Assembly: GCA_951802425.1 (NCBI GenBank)
Contig: OX637796.1
Span: 4,526,001-4,590,000 of the forward strand
DNA length: 64,000 bases
Direction of reading: 5' to 3'
Origin: Clavaria fumosa
Lineage: Eukaryota; Basidiomycota; Agaricomycetes; Agaricales; Clavariaceae
Part shown: piece after piece, positions 32,113-44,100 of the stretch
Numbering within the stretch: the stretch's first letter is position 1
How the letters are laid out: every line of letters begins with the position of its first letter
The notes under the pieces: generated by a model
What the model was told of the DNA's origin: nothing
The model's input: the letters and a program-made list of their open reading frames with translations, nothing else
The model's database searches: none
Program-made: the position numbers and the translations under genes

Positions 32113-34097
32113 ATGTCCACACCGACGTCCAAGCCTGTTGAGGCCACGAGTGAAGCCCCTGCGGAGGTCAAGAATAAAGTCTGTCTAATGTACCTCGCTC
32201 TATTTTTCATTGTGCAGGGAAATATCCTCACACCCGCTCATCAAGTGTCCACGATGGATGGGGCATTCCGAAAGAGTCAGGCCTCAAGGGCGACGCCATC
32301 GCGGCTGGGACCACCACCGTCATGGACACGCTCGCCGAGACGCACGCCTTCCGCAAGCTCGCCGCCCACGGGCTGGCGGTCGGGCTGAGCGACGGCTTGA
32401 TGGGTAACTCGGAGGTCGGGTAAGTGTTGTGGCTTTGGACGGGTTACTCCAAGGGTAATTGTGCAACAGCCATTTGAACATTGGCGCGGGCCGCGTGGTC
32501 TGGCAGGACATCGTGCGCATCGACGTCACTATCAAGAAGCGGGAGTTCCACAAGAACCCGAACGTCCTCGCCAGCATAGAGCACGCCAAGAAACATACGG
32601 GTCGACTCCATCTTATCGGGCTCGTATCGGATGGCGGCGTCCACTCACATATCACTCACTTGTATGCTCTCCTGGAGACGGCGAAGGAGCACAAGGTACC
32701 CCACACTTTTGTGCACTTCCTCGGAGACGGGCGTGACACCGCGCCTCGCTCGGCCGCCGGGTACATGAAGGATCTGCTCTCTTTCATGAAGAAGGAGGAG
32801 TACGGCCATGTTGCCACTGTTGTGGGACGGTACTACGCCATGGACCGTGACAAGAGATGGGAGCGAGTCAAGATTGCGGTCGATGGTCTCGTCAGCGGCA
32901 TCGGAGAGGAAGGTAAGGATGTCATCAAGGCCATCGAGTCTAACTACGAGAAAGACGTGACGGACGAATTTCTGAAACCCATTATTGTGAATGGCGAAGA
33001 TGGGAGGATCAAAGGTAAGTATTAGCCACTCTATTTATGTTGTCAGCTCAAACTGTGGTGATAGATGGCGATACTCTCTTCTTTTTCAATTACCGCTCGG
33101 ATCGCATGCGCGAAATTACCGCGGTTCTGGGACTTCCCGAAAAGCCAATGGAGGTGACAGTCCCAAAGGATCTTGTTTGTACATCGCCCGGTGACTGGAG
33201 ACGAAGCCCTCTGATGCCTCCTTGGCTAGCATATCACTACCATGTCGCAGTACAAAGTGGACTTCCCTTTTAATGTTGCTTTTCCACCTCAAACTATGAC
33301 CAACGTGCTGGCGGAATGGCTCTCCAAGCAGGGTGTCAAGCAGGCACATATCGCCGGTCTGTCTCTTCTGATAAACACATAATCTTATAGCTGAAGTGCC
33401 CTGGCTATAGAGACGGAGAAATACGCCCATGTTACATTCTTCTTCAATGGCGGTGTCGAAAAGCAGTTCACGAGCGAAGAGCGCCACATGATCCCGTCGC
33501 CGAAGGTAGCAACGTACGACAAGCAGCCCAGTATGAGCGTGCAGGGCGTCGCAGACAAGGTTGCCGAGGTCATCAGGAAGGGCGAGCACGAATTCGTCAT
33601 GTGTAATTTCGCACCCCCTGATATGGTGTGTGACCCATCTATGTGGCTCGGTCTCCTTGACGCATCATTCATGACTCCCTTGTAGGTGGGCCACACCGGT
33701 GTGTACGACGCCGCGGTGGAAGCGATCACATTCACGGATGCCGCGGTCGGCACTGTCTACGACGCCTGTCAGGAAGCGGGATACGTTCTCGTTGTCACGT
33801 CGGACCACGGCAATGCCGAGCAGATGATCAATCCGGACACGGGTGCTCCGCACACGGCGCATACAACCAACCCGGTCCCCCTCATCGTGACGGGAGGTAT
33901 GAAGTTTGAATTGAATGCGACTGCGGAAGAGCATGATGTAGACGGTGCGCTGTGCGATGTTGCTCCTACCATTTTGGCCATCATGGGTATTCTGAAACCA
34001 AAAGGTGTGTGTGAGGTATCTTGTTGCGGAAGCAATTTTCCTAACCTTCGGCATTCTAGAGATGACAGGGCAGTCATTGCTGGCTAGAAAGTTATAG
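32113..34097 (+). CDS. Phosphoglycerate mutase, cofactor-independent
   Basis: Interconverts 3- and 2-phosphoglycerate in glycolysis; metal-dependent, alkaline-phosphatase fold. Eight exons: 32113-32189, 32246-32419, 32470-33014, 33065-33174, 33230-33356, 33411-33625, 33686-34004 and 34060-34097, giving 534 residues, slightly longer than usual owing to a Thr/Ala/Glu-rich start ([20 protein letters not shown]). Visible: metal-binding [11 protein letters not shown], the catalytic Ser loop ([18 protein letters not shown], across an intron), [75 protein letters not shown] and [16 protein letters not shown]. All introns are GT-AG. It looks intact; this enzyme type replaces the cofactor-dependent form in many filamentous fungi. 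Confidence 0.93.
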
Positions 34098-35400
34098 ATA
34101 TCACAAGGATATTCCATTACCTGTAGAACCAAATTTGGCTTTGGGTGACAACCTGAGTCTCAAGCCATTTGCTACTACAATACAGTGTTAGAAAAAATTG
34201 ACAATGCATCATGGTAAAACTAGCGGATGACCCGTGCTACGCCACGGTAGAAGACACATTATCAGCATGTTCGCAGATCATTTGTTTATGGTATTTGTAT
34301 CCTACTGCTACTCTACTGCTGCTACCATCTCTTCCTCCCTGGTTGCCATATGTTTGCATAATTTTTAGTACCAGCTGAGCCAGAAGCAGAGCCCAAACAG
34401 CTAAACTTGAATTTGAGTTGATGTGCTGGTTTTCCTGCCATTTCATGAGTGTTTAGTGTGTGTGAGATAGGGACCTATTTCATACTGATAGCAGAAGCAG
34501 ACATTGCTGGTGTGGGTGGGGGGTGCTTGCCCAAGATGTACAACATTCTCAACATCAACAATGAATCAGGAGATTTTGTCATCAGAGTTCTTGATGATAC
34601 AGGTGAGGTGGCCTGTGAGCAAAACAAATTTGCTGTTATGGAGGATCAAATTCTTATTCTTGTGGTGGTTGGACATAAGGTCATAATTTGCATACACAGG
34701 GAATATCATGGGGTCTGTGCCATCTGTACTGTGCATGACCCAGTACTCAGTCACACTAGCTATTTTGGCCTTGTTCTCTCGCAATTTCACAGGTAATGAC
34801 ACAGGGTCTTTTCAGGGTGCTGGGCATACTTCTTGATAATGTATTGATGCAGTATAAATAATGTTTGTATTGCTGTGAACTTTGTAGAACTGGAGACAGT
34901 TGTGGAGTGTCCACATTTGGCCCTGATCAGGAACTCAGTCACACTCAATGTTCTACATGAAGCAAGACTATTTCCACCTTCTGTTGGGATTAAATCCAAT
35001 TAGATATGTCTCTAGTTATGTGTGAATCCAAAACCCAGAACATTATTAGACTAAACAACAAAATCAATGCCTATCAAGTTGGACTACCTGTGTTTTGGGG
35101 AATTTTGCTCTGACCAACAGAGATGGCAGTTGTACTCCATGTTCTTACTATTTATTACAGGCAATATACATCCACAGCTTAGGTAGGCATGTAGTCAATC
35201 AGTTCCAGCTAGAAAAGAGGGCAGGGAGTGCATGCCAGACATGCAATTCAACATTGACCAACTACCTAGTGTGACCGAGTACATGACCAGCCACAGTACC
35301 CTTCAGGTCTTTCATTGCAGAGATGTATTGGGTGATGTTGAGATCAAAAACTCCTTCATTTGGGTGATGACATTGGATGTCTATTGGACTATTGGTGCAG
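34098..35400. other. Gene-free region with weak repeated SVTEY-type open stretches
   Basis: No confident gene. Minus-strand openings at 34566-34802 and 34787-34999 and a plus-strand one at 35232-35519 share a short similarity (ASVTEYWVMHST, TLSVTEF, PSVTEYMTSHST). Together with the base composition this suggests an old transposon or repeat remnant rather than a host gene. Confidence 0.4.
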
Positions 35401-35734
35401 CGTGTACATCAGGAAAACATGAAATCTTCTTGACATGTCTTGACTACACAGTCAAGAAGAATCAAAGCATGTTTGAGTCAAGAAACCTTGTCTTGAATAA
35501 AGGCAATCCATTTTCTTGACTCTCCTTAATTTTTTCCTGACTGTACTTATCCTTTCTTGATTGTCCTAACTTTTTTATGACTTTGAGTCAATTGTGCTTT
35601 CTTGATTGAGGATCCTGCTCTTGACTGTCTCTTGGCTGCCCCTTGACAGTCCCTTGACTGAGAGCAAAATAAAAACCAAAATGAATGCATTTAGAACTAC
35701 TACCTACATCAGCAAAGTCACTACAGCTTTGCTA

Positions 35735-36510
35735 CTACTGCCACTGCCACCACCACCACTGCCACTGCTGCTGCCACCACCGCCACTGCTGCCTTTGCTG
35801 TTGCTGCTGCCACTGCTGCTGCCATTGCTGCCGCTGCTGCTGCTGCTGCTGCCATTGTTGTCATTGCCCCATCACCGCTGCCATTGCTGCTGCTGCCATT
35901 GTTGTCATTGCCCCATCACCACCGCTGCCACTGTTGCTGCTGCTGCCACCATTGCTGCTGCTGCTATCATCGCCGCCACTGCCATTGCTGCTGCTGTTGT
36001 CATCATCATTGCCCCATCACTGCTGCTGCTGCCACCATTGTCATTGCCCCATCACCACCGCTGCCGCCATTGTCATCATTGCCCGGTTGCCACCATTGTT
36101 GCTGCCACTGCCGCTGCTGGAGAGGGAGAGGGAAGGAGAGGGAGAGGAAAAAGAGGGAGAGGGAGACCCGCTGTGTCATTGCCGTCTGTCGTTGTCCGCC
36201 ATTGTCTGTTGCCCTGTAAATAGTAAATTGAAGATGAAATGAAAAAAAAAGACAGATGAGGGGAGGGCACACCTGGTGGTTCCCACCCATTGCCACCGTT
36301 GTCATCTCTGGGGGGTGGGAGAGGAGAGAGGGAGAGGGAGAGGGAGAGGGAGAGGGAGAGGGAGAGGGAGAGGAGAAAGTGGGGGGAGAGAGGGGGGGGA
36401 GGGTAAGGGTGCCACCGCCACCGCTGTTGCCATCACCATCACTGCATTGCTGCTGTCGCTGAAAGAGAGGGAGGGAGGGAGAAGAAAGAGGAAGGGGTGA
36501 AAGAGAGGGG
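35735..36510. repeat. Triplet and GA-rich microsatellite block
   Basis: 35735-36115 is dominated by GCT/GCC/ACC triplets. 36117-36165 and 36312-36372 are (GGGAGA)n-type tracts, with further GA-rich runs to 36510. All six frames stay open for long stretches as Leu/Pro/Ser/His repeats, which are not genes. Two similar segments (about 36180-36300 and 36537-36690), each with a CTGTAAATAGTA stretch followed by an A-rich run and GCACCTGGT, show an internal duplication with a period of roughly 358 bases. Confidence 0.85.
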
Positions 36511-37542
36511 TGAGGGTGAGGGTGCCGCAGCCGTCGTTGCCATCTGTCGTCGTCTGCCATTGTCCGTTGCACTGTAAATAGTATGAAAAAACAAAACAAA
36601 ACAAAAACGAACAAAGACAGGAGAGGGCGCACCTGGTATTGCTGCTGCCACTGCTGTTATTGTTGCCATCGTTGCTTGGGGGAAGGGAAGAAAAGAGAGT
36701 TGAGAGTGATGCGTCATGTTCAAGTTCAACATGAGGCATGTGACATGTGTGTGACTCATGGGACATACAATCCCACTCAAAACACATAATACTACAAAAA
36801 TGTGTGATTTCACTGACCCAAAGATATTTTACACTCTCCTCAAGCATTTGGCTCAGGATTTTTATAAACAAAGACTATTTGATATGTAGTTACAGGGAAA
36901 ATACAAGCATAATCCTAAACATTGCCATTCATATACAATTGCAGCAGAAACATAAGGGTTCATGACACAAAGGCTTATAAGTATCAGCACACTTCCAGTC
37001 CTCCAGATTGTCTGTCCCCCTAAAATAAAATCTTCACTTGTGAACACCCTTATTACTGTGTTGAATGCATTGATCTTCTCTGTCTTTGTCCTCAGCTTGC
37101 TCTTCATGGCACCAACTTCCTGTATAGTTCCAATTGGTTGTCCAAAGCTTTGACTGTCATTTCAACAGACAAACTGAATACTTTGGAGGCATAATTTCAA
37201 CCTGTAGGGCTGGTAAGAAATAGTGACTCAGTAATTAGAGCTTAAGTATTAAAGGTAATACACTAAGCCACCAGCACACTCAAGTTTCCTACTAATTTGT
37301 GAACACAGTGTCCCAGAAAATCAATGCTTTGCCCAACTGCAATTCATCAAGAGATATGAATAAGTAATTATACAGGTCCACAAGATGGTATAATAGTGCT
37401 TACCTAGGTCTTCCTAACCCCAAATTCTTCTCCATAGGTACACACAGTGAAGTACAGGTGTCAGAAGGGTGAAATTGACCTTAAATGCAGAGTAAACAGT
37501 AATAATATTGGTGAACATAAAGTTTTGAAGGCTTACTGTGTA

Positions 37543-38268
37543 GCTTACAGCTGTTTGCAAAATAGCTGGCCACATGACTGAAACCAAAAATTTTGACCTA
37601 CAAACTTTTGAGTCATATCTCACTCAATTCTGGGTCAATCAGTGAGATCTTTTCAGATTCACCACACAACTGACCCTGCCTGAGGTGCCTAGACCATCAA
37701 TATTGTGTAATTATTGCAAAATAAGAATGTTAGTTTTTGCACCACATTTTGCAGTTTGTGATCTGTGTGATGTAATATGAGCTTTCCAGGGGCTGAAAAT
37801 ACACTAGAAGAATCCAGAGGCTATATCCTGAGGTGCCAGAATCAATTTCATTAGTCAGATGTATCAAAGTAGCTTTCTATAAGATCAAATGTCAAGGTTC
37901 ATTATTCAATGACTTTTGCTTTTGCAACAATGATAGTAATATTACATTATGTATCATAATACATATCCTGGCACCTCAGGATATAAGATTTAGATACTTT
38001 GGATGTGTTTCCAGAGCTTTCAAAATTCCTATTACTTCACACAGACCACAAACTGCAAAATGTGGCACAAAAACTAATATTCTTATTTTGCAATGATTAC
38101 ACAATATTGATGGTCTAGGCACCTCAGGCAGGGTCAGTTGTGTGGTAAATCTGAAAAGATCTCACTGATTGACCCAGAATTGAGTGAGATATGACTCAAA
38201 AGTTTTTAGGTCAGATTTTTTCGTTCCAGTCACATGGCCAGCTATTTTGCAAACAGCTGTAAATTGCA
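37543..38268. repeat. Foldback element, two ~300-bp inverted arms
   Basis: The left arm 37543-37839 and right arm 37968-38268 are reverse complements over almost their whole length. Outer ends share AGCTGTTTGCAAAATAGCTG; inner ends share TATATCCTGAGGTGCCAG. The loop is 128 bases. Gaps and substitutions are few. No ORF is present. This is the shape of a foldback/MITE-type non-autonomous DNA transposon; a target duplication could not be fixed. Confidence 0.85.
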
Positions 38269-39243
38269 CACTTTGTGTGCCCAGAGTGTTTGAAAAGACT
38301 GGCAGGCAGCAATTGTAGCAATGATGGCAGTGCTAGTGGCAGTGGCAGCAGCAGCTTGCAACTTAACCACCCTTATCTCAAGAATAAGTATAATAAGTCA
38401 CCCTAAGTAATTTGGCATTTTGCTGATGTGACTCTGGTAAGACTACAAGTCATTAAAATGTTGTCTTGACCCACAAAGTTCCCTCTTGACTTGTTCTTAA
38501 TTCCTTTATTCTCTTGATAGTTTCCTATTGTCTTGAGATGCACTTGACACTATTATTCAGAATTCAGGCCAAGACAGAATCAAGGAAATTCGGCCTTCTT
38601 GACTATCTTGACCCTCTTAACTACAGGTCAAGTTAGGTCAAGAAAAATCACATTTTGCTGATGTACACTACCTTTTACCTTTTGATCTTTGTTGTGCCCT
38701 TCTTGCTCATTTATGCTCCCATGATGCTATGCAGATCCCCCCCCATTCCCTCGTTTCTTCTCTTGCAGATCTCGCCTAGTGTACTTCTTCTTGACCTGCT
38801 CTGCCCATACCATTTATATAGTTTACTCCATTGTATCCTGGAGGTTCACACTCTCCATCTCACTTGCGTGAACCTCTAGGTCAGTACAGTTATGTTGTTA
38901 TATATACACGCTCTCTGTCTCACTCATGTGAACCTCTAGGCACAGCTGTGATTGGGTCACAATTAATAAATGCCCCATTTGTGGTAAGTAGTGCTGTGCA
39001 AGGCCTGGCTTGAAGCCCCAAGGCCCTGTGAGCCTGAGCCAAGCTAGGCCATTGATGCAGGCTTGTGGGGCTCGAGGGCCTGGCTCAAGCTACAAAAAGC
39101 CTGAGCCAAGCCATCAAGCCCTGGCTTGAAATGATGACACATCAGTCCTGTACAGTTCTTCAGCCACCATCAAAACTGACAGAAAAGGAAGGTGCTGCCC
39201 ATCAGCAAGTGCTGTAACTGTCTCAAACTGGACATTGTTGAGG

Positions 39244-39340
39244 TATCAGACTGGGTCTCACACAACTTAAGGGTAAGGTCATGACAACAATACTAAGATA
39301 AGGGGAAAAGAGTACAAAAAAAGAAAAGCAAAGTGGTCAT
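39244..39340 (-). repeat. LTR fragment, B1/F type
   Basis: On the minus strand this reads TTGTACTCTTTTCCCCTTATCTTAGTATTG... to CAGTCTGATA, the 3' third of the LTR seen at 12346, 47606 and 56105. The upstream two thirds are absent and no primer site follows, so it is a truncated remnant. The rest of 38640-40883 contains no gene I can support; openings at 39419-39736 and 39815-40165 have no recognisable domain. Confidence 0.75.
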
Positions 39341-40883
39341 GGGAAGAATGATGGAGTTGATTATGCAATCAGGACAAACAAAGACAATGGCAACTCAACC
39401 AAAGAACAACCACAAAACTTGAACCAAGAACCAGGGTTGCCAATGGCAATCGAGAGTGAGGAGAGACTCCTTGCTGTTGGTGGCCATTGGGACTGGTTTA
39501 TGGAATTGAAACTGCTAAGTAATACAAAAACCAGTCCGGAACTAGAAAACTATGTATTATGTCAAACACAAGATTTGACATTTAGGCCCTCAGACCCAGA
39601 TCCCATCTTCGACTCCTTCGAGAGGTGGAAGAGCCTCTTCATTCTGAAGAGGCCCTCCCTTGGCCTCTGGGAGAGCCACTGTACCCAGCGCAGGGGCTGG
39701 TGGAGGAGACAATGGCAGAGGGGTGTTCCACCCTGAATAAGAGGTGGGGGATGCCCATCAGGTAGGGGGAGTGATGTCCCATTCTAAAGAAAGGAACAAT
39801 CAGCAACAAGAACATTGAGAAATGGAAGAAAAGACAATACTATGGGGGTCCTCAAGAAGGTCACAGACGAGGTTACCCAGACAAATGACATGTGGGCAGG
39901 CCAAGGCGAAGTGACCAGGATGACCACATGCATAGCATTGTTGAGAGAGAGTAAGTATGAGGAGGTTGTTGACCCCTCGCTGAATGGCCCAGTGAAAGGC
40001 GAGGCAAAAAAGAGTGAGGGGAGTGGTTTGTTGAAAGACATTGGAGTGAGGGAGGAAGTTAAGGTTGTGGGGACCCCAGCACATCACACTATAAGGACAG
40101 AAGGTGGTACAAGGACCCCTTATATAGGGCAAGGGATGAATGAGGACTGGGATTGTAGTGGGTGATAACAGGGAAGAGAGATAAGTGGCACCATGTGGTG
40201 GGTAGTGAGGTAGTGCATGGTGATCATGGAGGAGCATGTGGAGATAAGCAGGCACCATGTGGAAGGCTGCGGAGCAGCACATGGAACTGTGCTAGAGTCG
40301 AGTTACTCCAAGCCTTCCTTTGGCCTGGGAGACCAAACGATCACATCCTCTCTCAGGTTGACCTGATGGATCAAACTGCTTTCAAACCTCTTATTCTGCC
40401 TTTAGGGACCCAGGTAGTCCCAGCACCGAGTAACCTCATGGAACACCAACACTGACACCAGATGACTTCGCCACCGCAACACGCATGACACTCACAACAC
40501 CACTGACACCGGCACTGGCACCTGCATCGACACACTCAGTTCTCCTTACATGTACCTTTCGAACAGGCCCCAGTAGCTTTTTCCCCCGAACTGGGGTTTT
40601 TTTAATGCACCTGGCAGCCCCCCTTTTACGCACCTTTGCATACACCTTCACAGAAATACAAAGCGCACCCCGTGCAATGGAACTGCACAGCGGCCCAGAG
40701 CACATGTTCAGACATACAACCCAACAGTACAAAGTAGATACGACCAGTAGCATACTCTAGCATAGGGCATAGCCCCAAAATGAGTATAAACGGGATTTTT
40801 TAATTTTTTAATTTTTAATTTTTAAAACTTCATGGAAAGTTCATCTGAGCCTTCAGCAATACTTCCCCTAACACCTGAACAAC

Positions 40884-41187
40884 TGTCAGACTTAGTCTCA
40901 CAGTTCACACAACTTAACGTAAGGTCGATGATGACGATACTAACATAAGGGGAAAAGGGTATAAGACAGAAAAAGTCATAGTATATATAGCGGACGGTTC
41001 GGGCATTGCTGGTTTTCCCACGCTCGGACCCAAACGTCACGTGATGCGCCCGAGGCCTGGGTCACGTGACACGCCATTATGTAATCCGGCGACCGTTCCG
41101 ATCACATGACTTTCCCGCGATTTTCCCATGACTCTTTTGTAATCCCATCCTGACCTTTCTCATGTACTTATGTAAGTGATCCTGACA
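40884..41187 (-). repeat. 3' LTR of element D (304 bp)
   Basis: TGTCAG...CTGACA ends; on the minus strand it carries ATTATGTAATGG, CACGTGA E-boxes, a CTATATATACTATG TATA box and the CTTATGTTAGTATCG start segment. The purine tract of element D lies directly at 41188-41198. Confidence 0.9.
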
Positions 41188-41198
41188 TCACCCCCCTC

Positions 41199-44100
41199 TT
41201 AAGGCTGGGCATCCTGACCTGCTAACTTTGCCTTGTCAGGGTGTTGCTGGAAAAAGTCTTGGAGCAACAGCGTGATGTTAGTGAGGTTGCGACGAGGTTC
41301 CCAAGTGTTCTCCTCCACAGGGTACCCCAACCATTTCACCAGGTACTTCACCCCACGTCCCACCTTTTTGACATCAAGGATGGCTTCAACTTCATACTCC
41401 AAGTGGTCATCGTCAATCGTGGGAGGGGGGGGTGGAGGTAGACTCTGAGAAAGGAAAGAGGGCGCGATATACGGAGTGAGTAGCAGCTCATTGAAGACCC
41501 GATGAATGCGCCATGCTCGGGGGAGCTTGAGCCGGTACGCTGCTGGTCCTAGTGTCTTAAGGTCCAGTCTACTGGACCGAAAAAATGACTGAAACTGAAC
41601 TGAACTTAACCGCAAAAGACCGAACCATTGGTTATGGTTAAGCCAATTCTTGGACACTACCAGTTAACAGTCTAAGGGTTGCCGAGTTTTCAAAAAGACT
41701 GCAAGAAACCGGTCCTAACCAGTCCTAACTGGTCATAACTGATCTTTCAAATATTAATAAGCGACTGTCACTGAGCAGGCCCTTGTAGGTGCACAAGGGG
41801 CCACCAGAGACCTCGCTGCTTGGAACTCGAGCCAGGTGGAGGAAATACATGATGAAATGAAGGAATACTGTGACTTACTGGCTGCTGATGGGGAGCAGGT
41901 GAGGTGGGACAATCCTAAGATTGAGGTTGTGTTGTTTTAGAGTAGATAGACTGGTCTAGACTGACAATAAGACTGAATAAGACTGGTCATGACTGGTCCT
42001 CAAAAAGACTGGTCAAGACTGGTCTATAGACCATAACTTAACTGAAACAAACCGGTTTTCTTCAGTTCAGTCCAGTTATGGATATGTTCAGCTACAGTCT
42101 CAACCAGTTATGGTTACAGTTAAGCCCAAATGAGGACCAAAAACTGGACTGAACTGGACTTGAAAACACTAGCTGGTCCAACCTTTTCCTCAACCATGAA
42201 GGGTCCAGCCCGCTTGTTGTCAAGCTTCTTGGAGGGTCGATCCATTTTTAGGTTCCGTGTGTCCAACCAGACTAAGTCTCCCTTTGAGTATTTCCGACTC
42301 GGCTGCTTTCCTTTATCATAGCTGGCCTTCATCGCATCTGCCGCTTTCCCCATCGCTTCCCTGGCTGCTCTCCGAGACTCCGTGAGTTTGGCCATCCACT
42401 CATCTGCTGCAGGATTCACCTCCAAGGGTGGCCGAATTCCACCATTCCATGGGTGCCAGCCATATTCTAGGTAGAAGGGTGTGAATCCAGTGGCTGAATG
42501 CTCATGGTTATTGAGTGCAAACTCAGCAGTAGACAGCCATTCTGCCCAATCATCCTGTAGGTGGTCCACATAGGCCCGGAGATACACCTCAACCTCGTGG
42601 AAGGCTGTACTCGGGTTTGCCTTAACCCCAATCATCCCATAAAACTCCTTCATAAACTTAGACACAAACTGTGTGCCCTGGTCACTCACAACTTTCTGCG
42701 GAACTCCATGGTCATGGAAGACCCGGTCTCGGAGGATACGAGCAGCACCAAGTCCAGTGAGGTCAAGGCCAATAGCCTCGATGAGGGTCCACTTTGTGAA
42801 CTTGTCCACAATGACCAGGATGGCGTTGTGCCCACGGGAGAGGGGGAAAGGGCCCACAATGTCCCAAGAGATCACTGCCCAAGGCCCTTCGGGCACAGGG
42901 TGAGGGTGGAGCGGAGTGGCACGCCTAGTGCGGTCGGGCTTCACTTTCTGGCACATCTGACACCCTCCCACATACCAATCTGAGTCCTTCACCATCCCCA
43001 CCCACCAGTAGGACCTCAGCAATGCTGCTCTCAGCTTCTGGGGGCCTGGGTGACCAGTGATGGGAAGGTCATGCTCGAAGGCAAGCACTGCCTCGCGTGC
43101 CTCTGGGGGCACCCAGGTGATTTTGGCCTTCCGCCAGAGTCCCATTCGATCTCTCATCCACTCATCATCCAGCTCTTCTGGCTTCTGCACATGTACTGCG
43201 CTATTTTTCTGGAGCAGCATCTCCATTTCTGATGTGAATGACATGCGGGTCTCCACTTCTGGGAAGACTTGCACTGGTGCATCCTCCTCCTCCATTTCTC
43301 CATAGTCTGGCCTCCACGAGAGTGCATCTGCCTTTGTGTTCGATTTTCCAGTGTGGTACTTGATCTTGAAGTCAAAGCACTGGAGCTCACCAACCCAATG
43401 GACCTGCCTTGGCTTCAGCTTCCAGGGTTTTTGGAAGTACTGAAGGTTTGTGTGGTCTGTCCAGATCTCAATCGTCTCTTCCACTCCGATGAGGTATGCC
43501 TGCCACTCGCGAAGTGCCTGGATTACTGCCAAGAACTCTTTGTCATACACATCGTAATTCTTCTCAGCTGCAGTGAGGGCTTGGGAGATGTAGTCCACCA
43601 CTTTCCAGGTCCCATCCATCTGCTGCTGCGAGAGCACTCCACCAGTCGCTAGGTTACTTGCGTCTGTTTCTACCTTCCACCTCCCTTTGTCTTGTGGTAG
43701 AGCCAAGACAGGTGCCGATACTAGTGCTAGGTGGAGGTCCTGGAAGGCCTTTTCCTCCTCTGCTTCCCATTTCCATGGAACCTTCCCAGTCAGCCGGAAT
43801 AAGGGTTTGGCTCGGGCTGAGAGATTTGGGATGTGCCGACATAGGTAGTTCAGCATCCCATTAAACCTCTGCACCTCCTTCACATTCCTAGGTTGTGGCC
43901 AGTTCCGCACTGCTTCACCCTTCGCCGGATCATGTTCCAAGCAGTTGTGAGAGATCTTCATCCCAAGGAAGATGATCTCACTTTTTTCAAACTCGCATTT
44001 ACTGAGTCTGAGGCACAACCCATTCTTTCCAAACTTCTCCAAAACTCGATCCATCCAGTACTGGTGAGTAGCCAAGTCCTCTGCGAACACTATGACATTG

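Noticed and set aside
35606..36632. Long open frames on both strands rich in Leu/Pro/Cys/His/Ser
   Set aside because: They come from triplet and hexanucleotide repeats that lack stop codons; there is no start context, domain or codon bias.
39419..40165. Gag-like genes
   Set aside because: Two short open frames without a recognisable capsid domain or zinc knuckle; neighbouring LTR debris alone is not enough.
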